In this document: in pieces, positions 1-7,790 of the stretch | Layout: each line of letters begins with the position of its first letter | How positions within the stretch are numbered: position 1 is the first letter of the stretch | DNA from: Syntrophobacteraceae bacterium | Lineage (GTDB): Bacteria > Desulfobacterota > Syntrophobacteria > Syntrophobacterales > Syntrophobacteraceae | Direction: 5' to 3' | Assembly (NCBI GenBank): GCA_025454175.1 | Contig: JALOOX010000005.1 | Coordinates: forward strand, 1 to 64,000 | Length of the DNA stretch: 64,000 nt | Notes under the pieces: model-generated | What the model was told of the DNA's origin: nothing | What the model saw: the letters and a program-made list of their open reading frames with translations, nothing else | Database searches by the model: none | Program-made: the position numbers and the translations under genes

Positions 1-110
1 AAATCTATAGAAAAAACAGACTTTATTACGTACAGCTTGCCATTCTCTTGAAACCGGCAAAGCCCAACATATGAACCGGATCCCTTGAGCGAGGCATCAT
101 CATCAATGGA

Positions 111-460
111 TCAAGCTGCAGTCCCATCTCGCGACGAGGATCTATGAAAATGCCGCCTGTTGTACGCTACGAGGACCTTCGCTCCACCCAGGCGACTGAG
201 AGCTCTTAACTCTTTTGAGAACAGGGCATGGCCGCAAGATCAGAATTCTGAGGGGAAGAGAGGCTCAATCAGATGGCTGCGTATTGGAATCGCCTCGACC
301 GAAACGCGTTTGATGTTCTTCAGCATCCGGTAAGCATCTTCATACTCTTTGAGGTACCGACCAGCTTTCGAGCTCTCGGGCATCCTCCTTCCACTTCTCA
401 AGGTCTAGTGTGTCCCTCGCGATCTGACCGCAACAGATGCCCGTTCCAAACACTCTTTGA
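111..460 (-). pseudogene. Degenerate PIN-domain-like gene remnant
   Basis: Reading the minus strand gives protein-like segments that do not form one open frame. One frame carries DLEKWKEDARELE. A second frame then carries YLKEYEDAYRMLKNIKR and continues, across an in-frame TGA, into ALFSKELRALSRLGGAKVL and AYNRRHF before a terminal stop at 111. The final piece resembles the 'DA-h-AtAl-lGa-vLvTyNrrHF' end of VapC-like PIN nucleases. At least one frameshift and one stop break it, so it cannot be functional as read. The PIN assignment is by eye and weak; an unrelated decayed gene is possible. No antitoxin gene is visible, and the rest of the first 456 bases holds nothing else I can support. Confidence 0.3.
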
Positions 461-485
461 CAATCAAACAGCCAGAAGCTAGTAT
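457..485 (+). promoter_or_regulatory. Sigma70-type promoter of the thi operon
   Basis: A perfect -35 hexamer TTGACA lies at 457-462, followed after 17 bases by TAGTAT at 480-485 (four of six matches to TATAAT). Transcription would begin near 491-493, immediately before the P1 strand of the TPP riboswitch. The placement is what is expected for a riboswitch-controlled leader. Confidence 0.7.
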
Positions 486-494
486 TAATGGTCA

Positions 495-578
495 CAGCCG
501 TTGGGGGTGCCTGTAAAACAGGCTGAGAAAAGACCCTATGCACCTGATCTGGGTAGTTCCAGCGGAGGGAAATGGCTG
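495..578 (+). promoter_or_regulatory. TPP riboswitch (THI element)
   Basis: The leader carries the conserved THI-box blocks in order: GGGGTGCC, GGCTGAGAA, ACCC, CACCTGATCTGGG, then CCAGCGGAGGGAAA. P1 can form between CAGCC (495-499) and GGCTG (574-578). It lies just downstream of a strong promoter and about 210 bases before thiF, with an intrinsic terminator right after it, so it should shut off thiFGHSE by premature termination when thiamine pyrophosphate is bound. CTGAAAA (576-582) can pair with TTTTCAG (594-600); this possible antiterminator would compete with P1. Confidence 0.95.
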
Positions 579-598
579 AAAAGGCGCTTCGTTTTTTC

Positions 599-630
599 AG
601 ACCGCTTCCTCTTGGATTCGGTCTTTTTTT
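599..630 (+). terminator. Intrinsic terminator of the TPP riboswitch
   Basis: AGACCG (599-604) pairs with CGGTCT (619-624) around a 14-base loop and is followed by a run of T. It is the expression platform for the TPP aptamer just upstream. Its stem is only six base pairs, so efficiency may be moderate. Confidence 0.7.
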
Positions 631-668
631 GTTTTGGAATTAGGCACTTAGGCGAATGTTAAAATAGT

Positions 669-709
669 CCGACAAGGACTGGACAACACCAGCGTAGGGA
701 AACGGTCGG
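669..709 (+). promoter_or_regulatory. Second riboswitch-like element resembling the 3' half of a TPP aptamer
   Basis: CCGAC (669-673) pairs with GTCGG (705-709), enclosing a CTGG/CCAG hairpin (679-692) followed by CGTAGGGAAACGG. The inner sequence lines up almost base for base with the P4/P5 half of the TPP riboswitch 120 bases upstream (CTGG, six bases, CCAGCG, one base, AGGGAAA). The pyrimidine-sensing P2/P3 arm is absent. It sits in the thi leader before its own terminator, so it is probably regulatory. A small thiS-motif (HMP-PP) riboswitch or a decayed duplicate TPP aptamer are the two readings; I cannot decide between them from memory. Confidence 0.6.
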
Positions 710-743
710 CGCGCGAGATTCAGCGCATCCGAGTTGTTTTGAC

Positions 744-772
744 GCTTCCCCTGTGCGGGAAGCTTTTTTTTT
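744..772 (+). terminator. Intrinsic terminator in the thi leader
   Basis: GCTTCCC (744-750) and GGGAAGC (757-763) form a perfect 7-bp stem with a CTGTGC loop, followed by an uninterrupted run of T. It is the second terminator of the thi leader and ends just before the ribosome binding site of thiF. Transcription into thiF must read through it, so it is probably controlled by the short element at 669-709. Confidence 0.85.
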
Positions 773-789
773 GAGGAGAACGGGAGCGC

Positions 790-1560
790 ATTCTTTTCCG
801 CCGAAATCTCCTCATCGAGGACATGGGAGAGGCCGGCCAGCTGGCGCTTCTCGGGAGCAGGGTTCTCCTGGTCGGTCTGGGCGGTCTGGGCAGTCCGGCC
901 CTCCTGTACCTGACGGCGGCCGGAGTCGGATCGATCGGGATCATGGACATGGATCGGGTGGAGCTCTCCAATTTGCAGAGGCAGGTTCTTTACGGCGAAG
1001 GGGATCTCGGAAGCGATAAGACTTCCCGTGCTCGGGCCAGGGCCATGCAGATCCGCTCAGATGCGGAAGTGCAGGTTCACCAGGGCCGAATCTCCGAGGC
1101 CAACGCCCGGCAGATCATCGCCGGATATGATTTTGTCATTGAAGCCACGGACAACCGGGAATCGAAGTTCGTGGTGAACGATGCCTGCGTGGCACTGAAT
1201 ATCGCCTTCTCCCACGCCGGTGTGAGCGAACTGCAGGGGCAGACCATGACGGTCCTTCCCGGGAGAGGCCCCTGCGTGCGCTGCGTTTTTGGCGATGTTC
1301 CCGACCTTGAAGCCGGGCGTGAAGGGGAGGAGCGGGGGATTCTGGGTCCCGTCGCCGGGGTTGTGGGTGCGATCCAGGCCCTCGAGGCCATCAAATACCT
1401 GGTGGGCTTCGGGGAGCTGCTCGTCGGACGTCTCCTGACCTGGGATGCCGGGAGGATGGAATTCAGGCGTGTGCCGCTCCCCGCCGAGCCCAGTTGCGGA
1501 GTGTGCGGGAAATTGCTCGACGGAGCGGAATACGAGAAACGTGGCTTCAGAAACCAGTAA
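790..1560 (+). CDS. thiF: ThiS adenylyltransferase ThiF (E1-like)
   Basis: An E1-like enzyme that adenylates the C-terminal glycine of the sulfur carrier ThiS for thiazole synthesis. The nucleotide-binding GLGGLGSP loop, the [14 protein letters not shown] segment with its acidic and arginine residues, and DKT are present. Two CxxC pairs (CVRC and CGVC) fit the structural zinc site. The first ATG, at 823, would cut off the conserved N-terminal stretch: the same frame upstream reads FRRNLLIED before MGEAGQ, matching the usual RxSRNLL..EiGeeGQ start of ThiF/MoeB. Only an ATT (790) follows a good GAGGAG site (773-778), so I chose it; 823 is the conservative alternative. The stop lies inside a heptamer repeat. 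It heads the thi operon. Confidence 0.88.
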   Translation: MLFRRNLLIEDMGEAGQLALLGSRVLLVGLGGLGSPALLYLTAAGVGSIGIMDMDRVELSNLQRQVLYGEGDLGSDKTSRARARAMQIRSDAEVQVHQGRISEANARQIIAGYDFVIEATDNRESKFVVNDACVALNIAFSHAGVSELQGQTMTVLPGRGPCVRCVFGDVPDLEAGREGEERGILGPVAGVVGAIQALEAIKYLVGFGELLVGRLLTWDAGRMEFRRVPLPAEPSCGVCGKLLDGAEYEKRGFRNQ

Positions 1561-1596
1561 CCAGAAACCAGGAACTAGGAACCAGGAACCAGAAAC
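1548..1596 (+). repeat. Tandem heptamer array (CAGAAAC/CAGGAAC type)
   Basis: Seven consecutive 7-base units: CAGAAAC, CAGTAAC, CAGAAAC, CAGGAAC, TAGGAAC, CAGGAAC, CAGAAAC. The second unit supplies the TAA stop of thiF, so the array lies across the gene end and fills the thiF-thiG gap. A related array of AACCAGA units is found at 16416-16440. Confidence 0.85.
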
Positions 1597-1618
1597 CCCT
1601 TTCAAGGGACAACATCCA

Positions 1619-2395
1619 ATGCTCGACACACCTTTGGTCATTGCGGGCAGGTCTTTTCGGACCCGTCTTCTTCTGGGCACCGGGAAATTCGCGTCATCGA
1701 GCGTCATGCGGGAGGCCATCGAGGCTTCGGGTGCCGAGATCGTGACGGTTGCCCTGCGGAGGGTCGAGCTCGAGAATCCCGAGGACACGATCTTGAGTGT
1801 CATCGACACGCAGCGGTTTCTGCTGCTGCCCAACACTTCGGGGGCGAGGGATGCCGGAGAGGCGGTCAGGCTGGCGCGGCTGGCCAGGGCGGCCGGCTGC
1901 GAGCCCTGGGTCAAGCTCGAGGTGACGCCCGATCCCCACTACCTGCTGCCCGATCCCGTCGAGACCCTCAAGGCGGCGGAGATCCTGGTGAAAGAGGGTT
2001 TCGTCGTGCTTCCGTACATCCACGCCGATCCCGTTCTGGCCAGGCGGCTGGAGGATGTTGGCGTGGCCACGGTGATGCCCCTCGGGAGTCCCATCGGCTC
2101 CAACCGGGGCATCAGGACCCGGGATTCCATAGAGATCATCATCGAGAAGGCCGGAATTCCCGTGGTGGTGGACGCGGGGCTTGGGGCCCCGTCCCACGCC
2201 GCCGAAGCCCTCGAGATGGGGGCCGATGCCGTCCTGGTCAATACGGCCATCGCCGTGGCTCGTGACCCCGTGGCCATGGCCCGTGCGTTCAAGAAGGGGG
2301 TCGAGGCCGGGCGCGAGGCTTACCTGGCGGGTCTTGGAGCTTCGAGGAAGACGGCCGAAGCGTCGAGCCCCCTAACCGGTTTTTTGAGAACATGA
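1619..2395 (+). CDS. thiG: Thiazole synthase ThiG
   Basis: Condenses 1-deoxyxylulose-5-phosphate, dehydroglycine (from ThiH) and ThiS-thiocarboxylate sulfur into the thiazole of thiamine. The 258-residue length is normal. Visible marks are the N-terminal [16 protein letters not shown] segment, the Schiff-base lysine at about residue 99 in EPWVKLEV, the [11 protein letters not shown] phosphate-binding loop and the [18 protein letters not shown]-like region followed by VLVNTAIA. The ATG at 1619 is set by homology; the frame is open further upstream through the heptamer array, which should not be translated as part of ThiG. The spacing to thiH is three bases. Confidence 0.97.
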   Translation: MLDTPLVIAGRSFRTRLLLGTGKFASSSVMREAIEASGAEIVTVALRRVELENPEDTILSVIDTQRFLLLPNTSGARDAGEAVRLARLARAAGCEPWVKLEVTPDPHYLLPDPVETLKAAEILVKEGFVVLPYIHADPVLARRLEDVGVATVMPLGSPIGSNRGIRTRDSIEIIIEKAGIPVVVDAGLGAPSHAAEALEMGADAVLVNTAIAVARDPVAMARAFKKGVEAGREAYLAGLGASRKTAEASSPLTGFLRT

Positions 2396-2398
2396 GCC

Positions 2399-3529
2399 AT
2401 GAGCTTCCATGAAATTCTGAAGTCTTATCGATGGGATGATGTCGGCCGGGACATCCTGGCCCGCGACGCCGACGATGTGCGCCGATCACTGGCGGCCCGC
2501 AATCCCGCTCCCCAGGACCTGCTTCCTCTGCTGTCGCCGGCGGCCGAGCCCTTCCTGGAGGAGATGGCTCAGCGGGCCCATCGACTGACGGAGCAGCGCT
2601 TCGGGCGTGTCATCAACCTGTTCGCTCCCGTCTATGTCTCCAACGAGTGCATCAATTCGTGCGTGTATTGTGGATTCAACCGGGTGAACCCCGTGAGCCG
2701 CCTCACGCTGACTCCCCGGCAGGTGGCTGTCGAAGGGCGGCATCTTCACGATGCGGGTTTTCGACATGTGCTCCTGGTCTCTGGAGAGAACCCCCACGTG
2801 GTCACGCTGGAATACCTGACCTGGGTGGTGGACCTGCTGCGCCCCCTGTTTTCTTCCATTTCCATCGAGATCTATCCGCTCGAGGCGGAGGAATACGAGG
2901 AGCTCATCGACCACGGCGTCGACGGACTGGTGATTTACCAGGAGACCTACGACGAAGCCCGATACCCGGAATTCCACCCCGGGGGGCGGAAAAAGGACTT
3001 CCACTGGCGCCTCGAGACCCCCGAGCGGGGAGGGAAGGCGGGGTTTCGGAGGCTTGGGATCGGGGCGCTGCTGGGACTCGGAGACTGGCGGGTGGAGGGC
3101 TTTTTCCTGGGTCTCCATGCGCGCTATCTCCTGAAAAATTTCTGGAAGTCCCAGGTAACGATCTCATTTCCTCGACTGAAGCCCGCGGTGGGCGGGTTTG
3201 CGCCGCCTCACCCCGTGGGCGATGCCCAGCTCGTGCAGCTCCTCGTGGCCCTCCGGCTCTTTCTTCCCGATGTGGGATTCACGCTCTCGACGCGGGAGCC
3301 TCCCCATTTGCGGGACCACCTGATTCCCCTGGGTGTGACTTCCATGAGCGCCGGCTCGAGCACCGAGCCCGGAGGGTACACGCACACCCGCGAGGCTGGG
3401 GCTCAGTTTGAGGTTGCCGACGAGCGATCGCCGGCGGAGATCGCCGAGCTCATCCGGCGAAAAGGGTACGAACCGGTGTGGAAGGACTGGGATCCCGCGT
3501 TTCTCGAACGGGAAGCGGTGAACCGTTGA
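2399..3529 (+). CDS. thiH: 2-iminoacetate (dehydroglycine) synthase ThiH
   Basis: A radical SAM enzyme that cleaves tyrosine to p-cresol and dehydroglycine, the nitrogen donor for ThiG. The CxxxCxxC cluster motif is at C84, C88 and C91 (CINSCVYC), followed by GFNR, and the SGENPH and SAGSSTEPGGY regions typical of ThiH are present. Its 376 residues match the family. The use of ThiH rather than the oxygen-dependent ThiO fits an anaerobe. It follows thiG at three bases and is probably co-translated. Confidence 0.97.
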   Translation: MSFHEILKSYRWDDVGRDILARDADDVRRSLAARNPAPQDLLPLLSPAAEPFLEEMAQRAHRLTEQRFGRVINLFAPVYVSNECINSCVYCGFNRVNPVSRLTLTPRQVAVEGRHLHDAGFRHVLLVSGENPHVVTLEYLTWVVDLLRPLFSSISIEIYPLEAEEYEELIDHGVDGLVIYQETYDEARYPEFHPGGRKKDFHWRLETPERGGKAGFRRLGIGALLGLGDWRVEGFFLGLHARYLLKNFWKSQVTISFPRLKPAVGGFAPPHPVGDAQLVQLLVALRLFLPDVGFTLSTREPPHLRDHLIPLGVTSMSAGSSTEPGGYTHTREAGAQFEVADERSPAEIAELIRRKGYEPVWKDWDPAFLEREAVNR

Positions 3530-3610
3530 GAGTCTTGTGCACTGCGTTGGCAAGGACATGCTTACGGTGTGGATGGCCTTGGCGACGTTGAAGGACAGGG
3601 TGAGAGATCG

Positions 3611-3811
3611 ATGCGCATCGCGGTGAACGGGAAAGAGATGCAGTTTGAAGGTCCGTTGAGCGTCACCGGGCTCCTGGAATCCCTCGGGGTGAACCCCAGG
3701 GCCGTTGTGGTGGAGCGGAACCTGACCATCCTGGACCGGGACCGTTTCAGCGGGGAAGCCGTCCAGGATGGGGATTCCATCGAGATCATTCGGTTTGTGG
3801 GGGGTGGCTGA
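3611..3811 (+). CDS. thiS: Sulfur carrier protein ThiS
   Basis: A 66-residue ubiquitin-like protein ending in GGG; the terminal Gly-Gly is the site adenylated by ThiF and converted to a thiocarboxylate for ThiG. The MRIAVNGKEM start and the DGDSIEIIRFVGGG end are characteristic. The open frame extends to 3569, but the ATG at 3611 matches the family start. It lies between thiH and thiE, about 80 bases after thiH. Confidence 0.96.
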   Translation: MRIAVNGKEMQFEGPLSVTGLLESLGVNPRAVVVERNLTILDRDRFSGEAVQDGDSIEIIRFVGGG

Positions 3812-3879
3812 GCCGGGTCGGACACGGCCCGATGCCGTTGGGTGTCCATAACTTCTGGAGAGCGGATCGAGGTGAGCCC

Positions 3880-4533
3880 ATGAATCGACTGATTCGAAAA
3901 ACGATGTTCGATGCCGTGGACCTCTACCCGGTGACCTGTGAGAAGCTCTCGGCGGGGCGTTCGAACTTCGATGTGCTGGAGGGTGTGGTCCGCGGCGGGG
4001 CGAGGATCATCCAGCTGAGGGAAAAGGAGGCCACGAGCCGCGAGCTTTATGATATGGCGGTCCGCTTCCGCGAGATCACCTCACAGGCGGGCGTCCTCCT
4101 CATCATCAACGACCGGCTGGACATCGCCCTGGCCGTCGATGCCGACGGTGTCCATCTGGGGCAGGAGGATCTTCCCCTCGATGTCGCACGGAAGCTCGGA
4201 CCGGAGCTGATCATCGGCGCCTCGACCCATTCGCTGGAGGAGGCCCTGCGTGCACGGGACTCGGGGGCGGATTACGTGAACATCGGCCCCATATTTCCGA
4301 CGAGCACCAAGGCCGGGGTCAGGGACTTCCTCGGGCCTGAAGCCATTTCCGCCATCAGCCCCCATCTCGGAATTCCCTTCACCGTCATGGGCGGCATCCA
4401 TGCGCAAAACCTCGATAAAGTCCTGCATCATGGGGCTCGAAAGGTCGCCATGGTCACCGAGATCACCCAGGCTCCCGACATTGCCCAAAGGGTCCGCACC
4501 CTGCGAAGCCGAATCCTGGAACAGCAGGCCTGA
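3880..4533 (+). CDS. thiE: Thiamine phosphate synthase ThiE
   Basis: Joins HMP-pyrophosphate to the thiazole phosphate to give thiamine phosphate. About 217 residues with the REKEAT, VHLGQEDLP, GASTHS, IGPIFPTSTK and VMGGI motifs that line the TIM-barrel active site. The frame is open from 3832, but the ATG at 3880 follows a GAGGTGAG site (3869-3876) and fits the family length. It is the last gene of the thi operon. No thiC or thiD is in the window, so HMP-PP supply must be encoded elsewhere. Confidence 0.95.
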   Translation: MNRLIRKTMFDAVDLYPVTCEKLSAGRSNFDVLEGVVRGGARIIQLREKEATSRELYDMAVRFREITSQAGVLLIINDRLDIALAVDADGVHLGQEDLPLDVARKLGPELIIGASTHSLEEALRARDSGADYVNIGPIFPTSTKAGVRDFLGPEAISAISPHLGIPFTVMGGIHAQNLDKVLHHGARKVAMVTEITQAPDIAQRVRTLRSRILEQQA

Positions 4534-4545
4534 ACCTTCTCCACC

Positions 4546-5607
4546 TTAAACCGTCTGATCGAAGTGCCGACGGAAGAGCTCTGCCAGGACCTCGGGACGA
4601 CGGACGATGATCTCGTTTCGGAGGAGCTTCTGGAAGTAGTAGTCGTCCGTGCGGTGGTGAGGCATGAGGTTCTGGCGGTTGACGAACCGCAGCATGCAAC
4701 GGAATTCGGGGGTGCTCCCGCCGAGCGGGCCGCTGAAGCAGGAGAAATTGAAGGTGGAGCAGCCCATTTCGTGGCAGCCCCGCAGGAGGCCCGACAGCCC
4801 TTCGGCCATGGCCCGCAGGTCGTCCTCCGTCCATTGCAGGAAATGCTCCCGACGGGTCCAGATGGCGTTCACCTCGTGGACGCCGACGGGCGAAAACGCC
4901 GTGATCCAGCGGCTGTCCCCCATGGCCGCGATGTTGCGCAGCCCTTCCGTCCATTCCGCATCCACGAGATCGAGCCAATAATTGCTTCCATTCCTCACGG
5001 CGTAGTCCCGGCTGGCTTCGAGCAGCAGTCGGTGATGCGTTCCGGGCTGCGGTGAGCCGAGGACCTGCAGGTGCGGGTGTACGACGCTGGCGCCCGCCGG
5101 CGGAAGGTAGTTTGCGTTGATGGTGTAAAAGGCCATTTCGGGGTTGGCCGCATGGCAGCGGACGATGAAGTCCAAGGATGCGACGAGGGCGTCGTAGAGC
5201 AGGGACGGCGGGAAATCCTTAAGCTCTCGGTAATGGAGGTCACCCACCATGACGACGGCGTGGTGAGCCGCCAGAGGAAAGAGATTCGGAAAGAGCACCG
5301 CCTCTCCGCGTACGAGGCGCCCTTCGGGAATGAGCTCCGAGGGGTAACGCGGCGTCGTTTCCTTCCAGCGGCCGTCACACAGAAAACAGGTCTTGAGGGT
5401 TTCCTCCGCCCGTTCCGCGGCGTAAGCCCGATCGGTTTCCGGAAAAAGAATGGAGACCTTGTCTTCCAGGGCGCTGTTGAAGATGCTCTGGTGGCCCGTC
5501 AGAGGGTCCACGCGCACTTCAATGTCCTGGGCAGTCAACTGCCCTCCGTGGAGTGGATTGTGAAACGTCGCCTGCTGATGCCACTGAGTGAACGCGATCT
5601 TCCGCAT
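4546..5607 (-). CDS. GalT-like nucleotidyltransferase of the HIT superfamily
   Basis: A 353-residue protein related to galactose-1-phosphate uridylyltransferases. It has the HxHxQ nucleotidyl-transfer motif (H177, H179, Q181 in VHPHLQ), an upstream CxxC (C74, C77) that could hold zinc, and the LFPNLFPLAAHHAVV segment. It probably transfers a nucleoside monophosphate to or from a sugar phosphate, but the substrate cannot be read from sequence, so I do not name it galT. It starts at an ATG after AGGAGAGG, 17 bases behind the amphi-Trp/XXXCH gene, and converges on thiE with a 12-base gap. No other Leloir-pathway gene is nearby. Confidence 0.75.
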   Translation of the reverse strand: MRKIAFTQWHQQATFHNPLHGGQLTAQDIEVRVDPLTGHQSIFNSALEDKVSILFPETDRAYAAERAEETLKTCFLCDGRWKETTPRYPSELIPEGRLVRGEAVLFPNLFPLAAHHAVVMVGDLHYRELKDFPPSLLYDALVASLDFIVRCHAANPEMAFYTINANYLPPAGASVVHPHLQVLGSPQPGTHHRLLLEASRDYAVRNGSNYWLDLVDAEWTEGLRNIAAMGDSRWITAFSPVGVHEVNAIWTRREHFLQWTEDDLRAMAEGLSGLLRGCHEMGCSTFNFSCFSGPLGGSTPEFRCMLRFVNRQNLMPHHRTDDYYFQKLLRNEIIVRRPEVLAELFRRHFDQTV

Positions 5608-5624
5608 GAATCTGGACTCCTCTC

Positions 5625-6161
5625 CTATTTATAGTCCCTGTGGCAGTTGACCATTCGGGTCTGCAGGTCCTGGATCTCATGGATGACCGCCTCGCGGTGG
5701 CCATCCCGGGCAGACCGGATGAGGTTTTCCATGTGTCCCAGGTATTCGCGGGCCGCTCGATCCCATTCCGGTTCGGCATGGGCCGTGAACGCCCGGGAGA
5801 GTCTTTCGAATTCGTCGAGCAGTGGGCTGTCGGGCATGGCGTCCTCGTTGACAGCCTGCTTGAGAGCGCGAAACGTCCGGGCCAGCTCCTTCTTGACCTG
5901 TTTGAAGCTGGATGGAAGCAGGCCCTCTTGACGTGGATCGACTGCCGGTTCACGGCCTTCAGGCGCAGGCAGGCGCCACTCGAGCTTGCATGTGGCTCCG
6001 TGCTTCTTCACCTTCAGGCTCAGCCGCGCTTCAAGGTCTTCGGGCACCTTTATCGATTGGGGGCCGAAGGGAAAACCTCCTTTGCGCACCTGCTCCGCCA
6101 TGTCCTGGAGGCAGTCGGCCAGTTGCGCTCTCCCATGAAGCCATTGGATCTTCTTGCCCAT
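5625..6161 (-). CDS. Amphi-Trp / XXXCH-type small protein
   Basis: 178 residues of unknown function. The N-terminal part (about 1-70), with regularly spaced basic and hydrophobic residues and a KLEWRLPAP end, resembles the small amphi-Trp domain. The C-terminal helical part ends in MVNCHRDYK, matching the Cys-His end that names the XXXCH domain, known mainly from Desulfovibrio-like bacteria in the uncharacterised GAK gene set. No signal peptide is visible. A GGAGG site precedes the ATG. It is followed at 17 bases by the GalT-like gene, so the two probably work together. The family assignment is from memory and should be confirmed by HMM search. Confidence 0.6.
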   Translation of the reverse strand: MGKKIQWLHGRAQLADCLQDMAEQVRKGGFPFGPQSIKVPEDLEARLSLKVKKHGATCKLEWRLPAPEGREPAVDPRQEGLLPSSFKQVKKELARTFRALKQAVNEDAMPDSPLLDEFERLSRAFTAHAEPEWDRAAREYLGHMENLIRSARDGHREAVIHEIQDLQTRMVNCHRDYK

Positions 6162-6221
6162 GTTTCCTCCAACCTCAGTCTCGGAAAGTCATCACATTTC
6201 TTCAGGTGAGCCCCGTTGGCG

Positions 6222-7790
6222 TCACTCCGGAGCGGACTGGTGCTCCGGGGCCGACGCATCAACCATTATAATGCCTTCGGTCGGCGAAGCACCCGAGGGC
6301 AGCAGGAGGCAGAAGAACAAGCTCAGAAGGGATGCGGCCAAGGTGCACCAGAAGACCATCTCTACCCCTTGGCCCACGGCCTCCCGCAGGGCGCCGAGCA
6401 CGGTTGGGGAAACGCTCTGCTGGAAGCGCGGGTCCAGGAGGCTCTCCATGTTCCGGCTGAGCCGCATCCCCAGGTCCGCGGGGAGCTCCAGGGGCTCGGA
6501 AGACCGGCCGAGATCTCCCAGTGCACGACCCAGCTGAAGACTCACCAGACTCCCGCATACCCCGATCCCGATGGTTCCGCCCAATGTTCGCGCAAACTGC
6601 TGCGCTGATGTGGAAACTCCCAGGTTCGATTCGTCGAGGCTGTTCTGAACCGCCAGCAGGGTGGCGATGGAGACGAATCCCATGCCCGTTCCCGCCAGTG
6701 CCAGTGCCGCCGAGCACTCGGCCAGGGATGTGGAGCTTGAAAACAGGAGCATCCAGGCAGAGGCCGCCGCAAGCATGAGGGAGCCCAGGATGGCCAGGAG
6801 TTTTTCACGCCGTCGATTGACCAGGCGACCGCAGAGGAAGGCCCCCACCGACCAGGCGAGGCTCAGGGAGACCAGGGTGATGCCGAGCTCGGCGGGCGTC
6901 CGCCCCAGTGCACCCTGAATGTACAGGGGGGCGTAGGCCGAAAGGGAGAATATGGCCACGCTGCTGAAGAAGGCCGAGCCGTTGGCCATGCTGAACCCGC
7001 GTATGCCGAAGAACTGCAAATCCAGGAGAGGCTCCCTGGCCCGCCGTTCGGCGTAGAGGAACCCCGAGCCCGCCGCGGCCGTCACCAGGAAAAGGCCCGC
7101 CATCTCGATGGAAAGCCAGGAGTACTCTCTGCCGCCCAGCATGCAGGCCACCAGGAGAGCAATAACCGACGTCGAGAGGGTGGCCGCCCCGAGAAAATCG
7201 ATGGGCGCCTCCGTCTTCTTTTTGCGTGTATCCCGCAGGAACACGAGGATGCCGAGGAGCGCGAGTCCACCCAGCGGCAGGTTGATGTAAAAGATCCATC
7301 GCCAGGAAAGCCAGGTGATGAGAAACCCGCCCAGAGCCGGCCCGAGGATGCTGGCCAGACCCCAGACGAAACTGATGAGCCCCATCATCTTGCCCCGCTC
7401 GTCGGGCGCGGAATGATCGGAGACGACAATGTAAGCCAGGGCGAAGGTGCCTCCGGCCCCAATCCCCTGAAACGCCCGAAAGGCGATGAAATGGGTCATG
7501 TTTCCAACGACGCCGGCAAGCACCGAGCTGATGATGAAGACCGAAATGGCGACGATGTAGAGCGCTCTGCTGCTGAAGAGGTCGCACAGTTTGCCGAATA
7601 TGGGCAGGGAAACAGCCCGCGTGAGGAGATAGGACGAAAAAGCCCAGCTGTAGAGGTGAAGCCCGCCGACGTCAGCCACGATGGTGGGCATGGCCGCCCC
7701 CACCACGAGGGCATCCAGCGCTCCGAGGAAGAGGGCGAGCATCACGGCGGCAAAAAGAAAGAATCGGCCGGTTCTGCTGAGGTCTGTCAA
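6222..7790 (-). CDS. MFS multidrug exporter, DHA2 (EmrB/QacA) type
   Basis: 522 residues with about 14 hydrophobic segments, the length and topology of DHA2 drug:H+ antiporters. The N-terminal LFLGALDALVVGAAMPTI segment with its membrane-embedded aspartate, the RAFQGIGAGG motif of helix 4/5 and the GPALGGFL motif C are all present. It acts in the inner membrane; the exported compound is unknown. It is the first gene of a minus-strand run (this gene, then the amphi-Trp protein at 60 bases, then the GalT-like gene). No TetR/MarR regulator or EmrA partner is adjacent. Confidence 0.88.
   Translation of the reverse strand: MTDLSRTGRFFLFAAVMLALFLGALDALVVGAAMPTIVADVGGLHLYSWAFSSYLLTRAVSLPIFGKLCDLFSSRALYIVAISVFIISSVLAGVVGNMTHFIAFRAFQGIGAGGTFALAYIVVSDHSAPDERGKMMGLISFVWGLASILGPALGGFLITWLSWRWIFYINLPLGGLALLGILVFLRDTRKKKTEAPIDFLGAATLSTSVIALLVACMLGGREYSWLSIEMAGLFLVTAAAGSGFLYAERRAREPLLDLQFFGIRGFSMANGSAFFSSVAIFSLSAYAPLYIQGALGRTPAELGITLVSLSLAWSVGAFLCGRLVNRRREKLLAILGSLMLAAASAWMLLFSSSTSLAECSAALALAGTGMGFVSIATLLAVQNSLDESNLGVSTSAQQFARTLGGTIGIGVCGSLVSLQLGRALGDLGRSSEPLELPADLGMRLSRNMESLLDPRFQQSVSPTVLGALREAVGQGVEMVFWCTLAASLLSLFFCLLLPSGASPTEGIIMVDASAPEHQSAPE

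Noticed and set aside
1445-1618. Upstream extension of the thiG frame
   Set aside because: It would translate the heptamer array and the end of thiF in another frame; ThiG homologues begin at the ATG at 1619.
4546-5607. Calling the gene galT
   Set aside because: The HxHxQ motif fits the HIT superfamily, but no other galactose genes are nearby and the sequence is divergent, so the substrate is left open.
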